DNA of 64,000 nt from Cycas panzhihuaensis (taxonomy: Eukaryota; Cycadophyta), in assembly GCA_023213395.1 (NCBI GenBank), contig CM041465.1, positions 163,501,741-163,565,740 on the forward strand, in the 5' to 3' direction. Positions within the stretch are counted from its first letter, which is position 1. The number at the start of each line of letters is the position of its first letter. Both the position numbers and the translations under genes were made by a program. The notes below the pieces were generated by a model that was not told the DNA's origin, did no database searches, and saw only the letters and a list, made by a program, of their open reading frames with translations. Shown piece after piece: positions 56,925 to 64,000 of the stretch.

Positions 56925-57770
56925 CTATAAGCCAAGAGAAGTCAAACACCATTTGAACTTCTCTAATGGCACTAGTTTTGTGAACATATCAACACAATTC
57001 TGATTTGTGTGAATCTTCTCAAGTGCCACTCCACCTGCTTCCACAACCTGTCTAACAAAATGATACTTAAGAGCAATATGCTTTGTTCTACTATGATACG
57101 CTGGATTCTTGGCTAAGTAAATGGCACTTTGACTATCACAAAATACCTTTACATTTTCTTGTCTCCTTCTAAGCTCAACCAATAGACCCTGTAACTAGAT
57201 TGCTTCTTTACAAGTATGTGCTACAGTAATATATTCAGCTTCCGTAGTTGATAATGTAATTGTGCTCTGTAATTTGGACATCCAATTAACTGGACCATTT
57301 GCAAGAGTGAAAATATAACCTGAAGTAGACCTTCTTTTGTCTAAATATCTTACAAATTCTGAATCAACATATCCACAAACCTGATTACCTGTACCTCTAA
57401 AGGTGATGCAGTAGTCACTTGTACCTCTCAAATACCAAAGCACCCATTTCACTGCAGCCCAATGTTCCTTTCTTGGATTTGCCATAAACCTGCAAACTAC
57501 ACCAACTACATGTGAAATATCAGGTCTTCTACATACCATGGCATATATCAAACTTCCTACTACACTAGCATAAGGCACACGAGACATATAAACCTTTTCT
57601 TCTTCACTACTAGGACTCATATTCGAAGAAAACTTGAAGTGGGAAGCCAATGGGATACTCAATAGTTTCACATTTGCCATACCAAACCTGGTTAGCACCT
57701 TCTCCACATATTTTTGCTGTGATAACCATAGCTTACCATTTTTCCTGTCTTTATATATCTCCATGCCCAA
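56925..57770 (-). pseudogene. Copia D RT C-terminal part and RNase H
   Basis: Two adjoining open frames (57195-57770 and 56925-57182) in one register, separated by a single stop (TAG) at a Trp/Gln position. Content: GMEIYKDRKNGKLWLSQQKY, then VEKVLTRFGMANVKLLSIPL, PYASVVGSLIYAMVCRRPDI and HWAAVKWVLWYLRGTSDYCI. RNase H follows: VCGYVDSEFVRYLDKRRSTS (usual DSD is DSE), STTEAEYITVAHTCKEAI with the catalytic Glu, VFCDSQSAIYLAKNPAYHSR and KHIALKYHFVR, ending KWCLTSLGL and stop. Only minor damage. Confidence 0.92.
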
Positions 57771-57773
57771 GAT

Positions 57774-58580
57774 TTATCTTATAGCTCCTAGATCCTTCAT
57801 ATCAAAAGTCCTAGCCAATTGAGCCTTTAGCTTATTGATTTCTTTCATGCTCTTACTTGCAACCATCATGTCATCAACATATAATACTAAGATAATGAAT
57901 AAGCTATTGTCCATAAATTCAAAGTAAATACAATGATCATACTCACTTCTTTTAAAATTTTGGCTCTCTATGAAGGTATGAAACATCTTGTACCACTGCC
58001 TAGGTGATTGCTTCAGGCCATACAATGATTTCCTAATCTTGTAAACAAGTCTTTTCCTACCATCTTATACAAACCCTTCTGGTTGATCCATATAGATCTC
58101 CTCATCTAAATCTCCATGTATAAAATTTATTTTTACATCTAATTACTCCAACTCCAAATCAAAAGAAGCTACCAATGCTAACAACACTTAAATTGAAGCA
58201 AGTTTGACAACTGGTCAAAATATCTTATAAAAGTCAATACTTGCTTTCTGTGTAAAACCTTTAGCCACCAGTCTTGCCCTATATTTATCAACCTTTCCAT
58301 CAACATTTGTTTTCCTTTTGAAAACCCACCTGTAACCAATAGTCTTCCTACCATGTGAAAGTTCTACCAAGTCTCATGAATTATTTTTCTTCAAAGCATC
58401 TATCTCTTCCTGCATATCCCTTTTCCACTTCTCACCATGGATATCATCTACTACTTTCAGATAACATATGGGCTCACCATCATTAGAAACCAAAGCAATA
58501 GAAATAGAATGGTTGTACCTGTCAGGTGGATGACTAACTCGTGTAGATCTTCTAACTATTAGTAGAGAAGTGTCCACATA
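57774..58580 (-). pseudogene. Copia D reverse transcriptase, N-terminal part
   Basis: Open pieces at 58374-58577 (RRSTRVSHPPDRYNHSISIA, then GEKWKRDMQEEIDALKKN) and 57774-58025 (MYGLKQSPRQWYKMFHTFIE, FKRSEYDHCIYFEFMDNSLF, catalytic YVDD at 57870-57881, DMKDLGAIR). They are joined by VFKRKTNVDGKVDKYRARLV, AKGFTQKASIDF, LDVKINFIHGDLDEEIYMDQ and PEGFV. TGA and TAG stops occur where Trp or Gln is expected (NNS. for NNSW; LELE.LDVK for LELEQLDVK), with no evident frameshift. Confidence 0.9.
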
Positions 58581-58881
58581 CTCCTCTGAATCTATTGTTG
58601 ATTCATCTTCAGAAAGATCTTCCTAGTCTTCTAATTCAACAGATGGCTGCATTTTAAACTTAACTTGTTGATGTTCAGCTTGATGCTCTTATTTCATTTC
58701 AACTTCTCCACTGTCTGATTTTACAAGGGGAGATTCATCAAATATAAGATCTCTATTAATGGTGATTTTGTGGGCAGTGATCCCACAACTTGTATCCCTC
58801 CACACCATCCTTATCACCATAACCAACAAAGATATATTTCTTGGATTTTGGGTCTAACTTTGAATGTTTACTTTTATCAGT

Positions 58882-59640
58882 CTAGGCATAAGCATCACAA
58901 CCAAAAGCTCTTAAATTTAAATAGTTACATGGATGTCCAATCCATACCTCTTCAGGAATCTTGTAGTCTATTACAAGTGATGGTAACCTATTTACTAAAT
59001 AGCAAGTTGTTTGAATAGATTCCGCCCACAAGCCCTGCTCCACTCTAGCATTACTCAACATGCTTCTTTCTCTTTCTAAGAGTGTCATGTTCATGTGCTC
59101 AACAATGCCATTTTGTTGTGGAGTATAACTAGTGGTCTCGTGTCTTTCAATCCCAGCTTCTCTGCAATGGTTCTTAAACTCCAAGGAGTTAAACTCATCT
59201 CCATTGTTAGTTCTTAAATATTTGATTATCTTACTAGTGTTGTTCTCAACTAGAGCCTTGAACTGCTTAAACACATTGAACACTTCAGATTTCCTTTTCA
59301 AAAAATAGACCCATACCTTCCTAGAGTAATCATCTATAAATGTGACAAAGTATAATGATCCTCCACAAGATATTTTAGGGGCTAGTCCCCACACATCTGA
59401 ATGTATGTAATCCAGAATGCTTTTACTAGTGTGACTCCCTACTTTAAACCTAAGTCTACACTATTTTCCAAAAACACAATGTTTACAGAAAGCCAAATCT
59501 GAAAGTTGTAAGTTAGGAAGTAACTTACAGTTTATCAACACCGTAAGTCCTTTCTCACTCATGTGCCCAAGTCTCTGATGCCATAACTAAGCTGGATCTT
59601 CTGCAGTCTTTAATGCTATAGCTACTTGGTTGACATTTAT
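58882..59640 (-). pseudogene. Copia D integrase
   Basis: Zinc-finger part: LWHQRLGHMSEKGLTVLINC and FCKHCVFGK (about 59590-59460). Core: YIHSDVWGLAPKIS (first Asp), then LYFVTFIDDYSRKVWVYFLK, the second motif as TNNGDEFNSLEFKN (family DNGGEF, so the catalytic Asp is Asn) and TPQQNGIVEHMNMTLLER with Glu kept. Then GLWAESIQTTCYLVNRLPS, EEVWIGHPCNYLNLRAFGCD and AYA. The 170-codon stretch 58882-59394 is uninterrupted. Loss of the second Asp should make the enzyme inactive. Confidence 0.92.
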
Positions 59641-59664
59641 ATTTCCCACTAAAATGTAAAGATT

Positions 59665-59898
59665 TCATTTCTTTAAGGCTTTCATAACAACCAAGGTGCC
59701 CTTTGACACCTTTAGGACTCCTTCATGACCTATATGCTTAAAACCACTTGAATCTAGTTTACCCAAGGAAATCAGATTCCTTTTCAGATCAGGTACATGT
59801 CTAACCTCAGTTAATGTTCTAACTACCCCATCAAACATCTTAATTCTGATGCTACCAATGCCCACTATCTTATAAGAAACTTCATTTCCCATAAGCAC
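59665..59898 (-). pseudogene. Copia D protease-to-integrase linker
   Basis: Open frame: [20 protein letters not shown], then [35 protein letters not shown] and [17 protein letters not shown]. This is the C-terminal half of Copia protease followed by the pre-integrase segment ([15 protein letters not shown]). The protease active site region (DWLLDLGASYHV) lies upstream at about 59985-59950; the catalytic motif DSGAS reads DLGAS. Confidence 0.88.
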
Positions 59899-59939
59899 AT
59901 CACCACCATCAAGAGGTTAGTACGATGAGAACCAACTCT

Positions 59940-60880
59940 TGTGTGGACACATGGTACGAAGCACCTAAATCTAATAACCAGTCACGGTGATAATGAGAAA
60001 CATTACAAGCAACCAAGACAACATCATCTATACGTTGATTTGACTCCACCTGATTCATCTCCTTGGCAGGATCTTCCTTTTTCTGGAACTCCTTCCTTTT
60101 GTAGCAATCCTTCTTGAGGTGACTAATCTTATTACAATACCAACACCTGAGCTTACTCTTTTTGCTCTTTGACTTGGACCTCGATGTATCCCTGGAGTTT
60201 TATCCTCTCTCAAACATTCTATCCCTTACCATCATAGCTTTTGATGTAGAGGTTTCAAGACTAGATTTCCTTTGCACTTCCTCCATTAGCAAAGCACTCA
60301 CAACATAATCATAATCTAATACATCTGTAGTGCTAAAACTAATTGAGGTGATAATATTATCCTAGGATTCAGGTAATGAGCATAACAAGGTAATAACCTT
60401 ATCCTCATCCTCAATTTTAATATCGATACTAGTCAACTGACAAATAAGAGTATTAAAAACATTTAAATGGTCAGTAAGTTTTGTACCTTCCTTCATCCGT
60501 AATGAGTACAGTTGCCTCTTCAGGTAGATTTGATTCATTACTAATTTGGTCATATACAGGGCTTTCAACTGGGTCCATAATCTTACTGTTGTCTCCTCCA
60601 CTGCGATGTTAAACAAGACTTCATCTACTAAGCATAATCGTATTGTGCTAAGTGCCTTTTTATCTAAGTCATCTCATTCATCATTGTCCTTCCCTATGAG
60701 TTTCTTTGATTTACCTATAAGGGCTTTGTACAAACCCTACTGCATAAGAATATCATGCGCTTTTAACTTCCACAACTCGAAGTTGTTCTTACCATTGAAT
60801 TTCTCCACCTCAAACTTTGCACCTGCTAGTTTTTCTATTTGGTGTAGAAAAGTTGACACCAAAACCTTCACAAACTCGCT
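59940..60880 (-). pseudogene. Copia D gag with CCHC knuckle
   Basis: KFEVEKFNGKNNFELWKLKA then HDILMQ.GLYKAL (about 60820-60720), ALSTIRLCLVDEVLFNIAVE, LWTQLKALYMTKLVMNQIYL and KRQLYSLRMKEGTKLTDHLN (60362-60616). Next are SALLMEEVQRKSSLETS and the zinc knuckle CWYCNKISHLKKDC at 60104-60145 with all four ligands. Stops occur at a few Trp/Gln/Tyr codons. This is the best copy of the family and the reference for reading gag of Copia A, whose gag is split by Copia H at the codons matching LKALYMTK. Confidence 0.9.
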
Positions 60881-60891
60881 GCAAAAAAAAA

Positions 60892-60905
60892 GTGGCTTTG
60901 ATACC
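60892..60905 (-). other. Primer-binding site of Copia D
   Basis: GTGGCTTTGATACC on the plus strand, the complement of GGTATCAAAGCCAC, 3 bp from the right LTR. Confidence 0.88.
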
Positions 60906-60908
60906 CCT

Positions 60909-61552
60909 TGTTGAGAATACAAGGTCTCAAACCTTAAACCACCACAAGATCTAAACTATTTTGTAACTAGTTACAGGAATTAAAACTAGAATTTAACATG
61001 CAAGTTCTAAACTCAGAGATAATATAATAACATGAATATGAAAGCTAAACATTGTATATGCACCTGATATAACATGATAAAACCCTAGTAGTGTGTTAGG
61101 GAAACATCCACATAGGAAATGTATCGATCTTTATTGCTATAAAATGGAGAAAATGTACATCTAAATAGTAGAGTGCTCTCAGGAATAATAACCAGTTGCT
61201 GTCCTCATCCCAGTACATTGCATTACATACAACATAATAAGAAAAGCCCTAAATCGGGCTACATGAGAGGGAAATCCAAGGCATAAATCTCAACTATCGA
61301 ATCTAGGGTATTTGTATCGAATGACCCTAATTCTCTTTACATTTTACTATGGTTTACAGGGCTAATTTTCTGGGTCAGTGGTTATCACCCCCGAACCCCC
61401 TCTTAGCGGGGGGCGTTTTACACTGCCACACCCCCTGGCTAAGGGAGGCTCCCGTTCCCCTTAGAACCCCCCGAGAAAGATTAAGGGGGGAAACTACACC
61501 ACTAACATGCCAAAATTTTAGCCTCAAACTATTGTTGTCATAATATCCAACA
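60909..61552 (-). repeat. Copia D 5' LTR
   Basis: 644 bp, TGTTGAGAAT...ATATCCAACA on the plus strand; partner of 56283-56867, with about 59 extra bases at 61195-61255. The G/C-run island is at about 61385-61490. Confidence 0.92.
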
Positions 61553-61557
61553 ATCAA

Positions 61558-61901
61558 CCCCAATGTATTTGAAGAACTGTGTACCTAGGGCCCTTTAAAG
61601 CCACCTTTGAGATCCCTTAGGGCACTTAGAACCTCCAAATAGCTGCTAAAGGGACCTACAGCCAATGGAAAATTATTAAGGTATGTGCATTATTTATTAA
61701 ATATTATTTATATAATATTATTTGAATATTTCATTGGCTAACATGCAAGTTGGGTGATGGTGCATGTTGCCTCCCCAAAAATCTATTTAAGGGGTGGGAA
61801 TACCTCCCCGGTGTTTCTTAATACTTCCATTGAATGGAAAGAATTCGTTATCTCAAAATTTACTTAGTCTAATATCCTCCTCTTCTCCTCTGTAAACAAT
61901 A
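61558..61901 (+). repeat. Copia F 3' LTR, remainder
   Basis: 344 bp beginning CCCCAATGTATTTGAAGAA, which continues the sequence broken at 56282, and ending GTAAACAATA before the CTTAA duplication. Confidence 0.9.
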
Positions 61902-62235
61902 CTTAACACCTTAAATACATTCCTTAAGTATATCAGGTGCTTCTCCTTAGTCTCACTAAAAATTAGAGTATCATTAAAGAATATTACAATAAGCTTACTA
62001 GTATAGTCTTTTAATATTGTGTGCATCAACCTCATAAATATACTTGGTATATTAGACATCTGAAATGGCATAACTAGGCAATTGTACAATCCATCCCTAA
62101 TTTTGTAGGCAGTCTTGTATTCATCTCCTTCCCAAATCTAGCTATAGACACTATTTAGATCAAATTTTGTGAAGTATTAAACTATTATATAGCCACCTCG
62201 ACTATGAGACTTGATTATTAGCACACTAACGTATA
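61902..62235 (-). pseudogene. Gypsy E3 reverse transcriptase, palm part
   Basis: Open at 61853-62089 on the minus strand, of which the Gypsy part is 61902-62089: MYNCLVMPFQMSNIPSIFMR, then LMHTILKDYTSKLIVIFFND and TLIFSETKEKHLIYLRNVFK. It matches the RT palm (LVMPFGLxNAPSTFMRLM, then YFDDILIYS). The catalytic pair FDD reads FND, a lost Asp. Together with 49853-51918 it formed one pol before Copia F inserted. Recognisable sequence fades at about 62235. Confidence 0.85.
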
Positions 62236-62600
62236 ATCATAATAATTAACTAATAGTGATAACTTATTATTAATAAGATATTTACCACTTGACATTTATG
62301 TATAATGGGTCACATACTCTTTATATATGGTAAATATATATGGGGACTCCTTTTGTATTTATAGTTCATCAAAAGATATTAGGGATTATCTTATTATTAC
62401 TTATATTATTACATTTGGGCATACTATTGTACAACCTTTTAGTGTCTTCATCTATACTCAATCCTTTGGTGATAAATAATAAACCTATTTATTGATTATC
62501 TCATTTGCATTCTTTATGATTAGTTCTGTGATACTATTTGGGATAAGTCAATCTCAAGTGGTACCAAATCTCACACATGACTAACAAACTTTATCATGTG
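62236..62600. other. Possible LTR of another element
   Basis: AT-rich stretch with the look of a Copia LTR: a TATA-like CTTTATATATGG near 62320, AATAATAAACC near 62477, and TGGTACCAAATC at about 62559-62570, resembling a decayed primer-binding site. No partner copy is in the window. Confidence 0.25.
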
Positions 62601-64000
62601 GTTAATGAAAACTATCTATGAAAATACATTAAAAGGGAAATATGGTTAATGACTAGCATTTACCAAAAGTTTGATCTAAATCTTTAGGTAAATTCCATAC
62701 TATTAGGGTTTTTTCAAGAAAAAACTTTCCTTTCTTCTCTAATACAACATAATTGCTATTAAGCTTCCTTTTATACCAAAAAAGGGGAAAAGAAAATATA
62801 GGAAAAGTTCTATTCAATTCCTTATTTTGGTAATCTATGATCTATGATTTGTGATATGTAATCTAGAATCAATGATCTATAATTAATAGTTTGCTATCTA
62901 TAAACTATCTTCTAAGACCTTTGATTTGTAATACATAGTCTATAATTTGTGATATACTTTATATTTCCTTTCTGATCTAATTACTCCAACATTAAAGAGT
63001 AACTTATATATACTTTAGTTTTTTTAGTCTAAAATCTCACCAATAGTTTTTGCATTAAGAAGGTCTTTTTTCTTTTTTACCACTATATTTTAATAGTTTT
63101 ATTATAAGGAGATTGTCATATGCTTTGATTTTTATAAGGGTAATTTTAACCCATATTGTTATAGTCAACATATAGGCACATAGTGATCGACTTTTTTATA
63201 TATTCTCATCTATATCATTTTGACAAGGATATCAAAGTAGTCAAAGTGTACTAGGTTAATTTTCTAGATAATTTTTTGGTGAAAATGGACTAAAGGCACC
63301 TTAGTTTTTCTTGTAATTAGGTGTTAATAAGATATAAATGCTTTACCTAACCTTTCTACACTAATCCTTAATTCTTAAATACATATTCTTTATATCTAAT
63401 TCACCTTATTTATATCTAATCCCCTTTATTCTAATCCATTTCTCTAGGTCATCTCTGGCCCTCACTTTTAATTTTCATTAGCACTCTATTTACCAAATAA
63501 ATCCAGTATGATTTTAACCATTAGGGATTGAATATGTACTTTAGAATCCTAATGCACATTTATCAATGATAATGTCACCAAACTCTTCAATAATATTACA
63601 AATCTCACTACCTAGATTTCAAATATTTCTACCACCTCCACTTCATCTAATACCTCTCTCCCATTACCTCCTCCATCCTTACCACATTGATAACTACTCT
63701 ACTATAAAATTACTATTCCCACAATAGATCTTGACCTTAATTAAGATGTTGTCCATAATTAGATCACAAAGTTAAAATTATGTTTCTCTCTCACCCACAT
63801 GCTCCTTAATGACCAACTAACCTTTACCTCCATTCATCTCGAAGGTAAAGCTCATCATTGCTACCATGGGTGGAAATGTAAAAATCTAACTACTTATATG
63901 TAGGCTTTAGTTTGTACCTATTTCTTTAACTAGCTGAAAGATATATGGAGATAATTCTTCTTTAATTGACTCATCTATTTCAAATACATAACATCAATTC
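62601..64000. other. Unassigned AT-rich sequence
   Basis: 1.4 kb with no recognised domain. About 62830-62955 holds a loose array of short ATCTATGATTTGTGATAT-type words. 63580-63860 is richer in C/T runs (CCTCC, CCACCTCC) and open for short stretches on the minus strand, without a family match. Confidence 0.4.

Larger units (their letters stand above)
56283..61552 (-). mobile_element. Copia D, minus strand, inserted in Copia F's LTR
   Basis: 5270 bp with LTRs of 585 bp (56283-56867) and 644 bp (60909-61552), flanked by ATTAA (56278-56282) and ATCAA (61553-61557). The primer-binding site is at 60892-60905 and the purine tract on the minus strand GTCAAGATGGAGAT at 56868-56881. The gag-to-RNase H order is complete. 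The reading frames are the longest in the window, broken mainly by single stops at Gln or Trp codons. Same family as Copia A on the other strand. Confidence 0.92.
51919..61901 (+). mobile_element. Copia F, plus strand, interrupted by Copia D in its right LTR
   Basis: Target duplication CTTAA at 51914-51918 and 61902-61906 is exact. The left LTR is 51919-52275. The right LTR is 56271-56282 plus 61558-61901, split by Copia D. The primer-binding site TGGTATCAAAGCC is at 52278-52290 and the polypurine tract GCTTTTGGGGGAGA at about 56256-56269. Internal domains found: integrase core, RT and RNase H. Between the primer site and about 53980 no gag, knuckle or protease was recognised. It is inserted in the RT gene of Gypsy E3, whose reading resumes beyond. 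Confidence 0.9.
43560..62235 (-). mobile_element. Head-to-tail Gypsy array E1-E2-E3 sharing LTRs
   Basis: Plus-strand order: E1 gag start (43560-43912), primer site, LTR1 (43930-44547), E2 pol and gag, primer site, LTR2 (49099-49852), E3 pol (49853-51918, then 61902-62235 after Copia F). LTR1 is thus both the 5' LTR of E1 and the 3' LTR of E2, and LTR2 both the 5' LTR of E2 and the 3' LTR of E3. All parts are on the minus strand and of one family. E1 lacks everything after the first part of gag, and E3 stops within RT. Confidence 0.8.

Overview
This is nuclear DNA of a land plant, AT-rich (roughly two-thirds A+T by eye) and made almost entirely of decayed, nested retrotransposons. I recognise no intact host gene, rRNA, tRNA or CRISPR array. 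Every recognisable coding stretch is gag, protease, integrase, reverse transcriptase (RT) or RNase H of Ty1/Copia, Ty3/Gypsy or LINE type. Primer-binding sites match plant initiator-Met tRNA (TGGTATCA..). A large-genome seed plant, perhaps a gymnosperm, fits, but the species cannot be read from this window. Element names below (G1, G2, A-F, H, J, E1-E3) are mine.

Layout, left to right. 1-690: LINE RT fragment (minus), then a ~20-bp minisatellite. ~940-3070: 5' end of a plus-strand Gypsy (G1) cut off just after gag. 3071-13452: a minus-strand Gypsy (G2, Tat-like) from integrase back to gag and leader, split by element B (8307-12853, 361-bp LTRs, TSD AATAG). 13453-30493: plus-strand Copia A, itself split by minus-strand Copia H (14470-21999, 312-bp LTRs) inside gag and by plus-strand J (22648-26822, 227-bp LTRs, TSD CCTCT) inside the protease region. 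31793-42067: minus-strand Copia C, which carries a ~510-bp purine tract and a 2.5-kb GC-richer block with TG...CA ends and ATAAG duplications, probably a solo LTR.

43560-62235: a minus-strand Gypsy array in which two LTRs separate three internal regions (E1 gag, complete E2, E3 pol), a head-to-tail arrangement sharing LTRs. E3 is split inside RT by plus-strand Copia F (51919-61901, TSD CTTAA). The right LTR of F is in turn split after 12 bases by minus-strand Copia D (56283-61552, TSD ATTAA/ATCAA). D belongs to the same family as A, has the longest surviving reading frames and is probably among the youngest insertions. The last 1.7 kb is unassigned.

Relative order from nesting: G2 before B and A; A before H and J; C before its solo LTR; the E array before F, and F before D. 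B and J share an unusual plan: a leader of about 3 kb, a single gag-like region beside the 3' LTR, and no pol. Stops in the coding relics fall largely where Gln or Trp is expected, as C-to-T decay of methylated DNA would produce. Boundaries given for LTR pairs with duplications are base-level readings by eye; domain limits are approximate.
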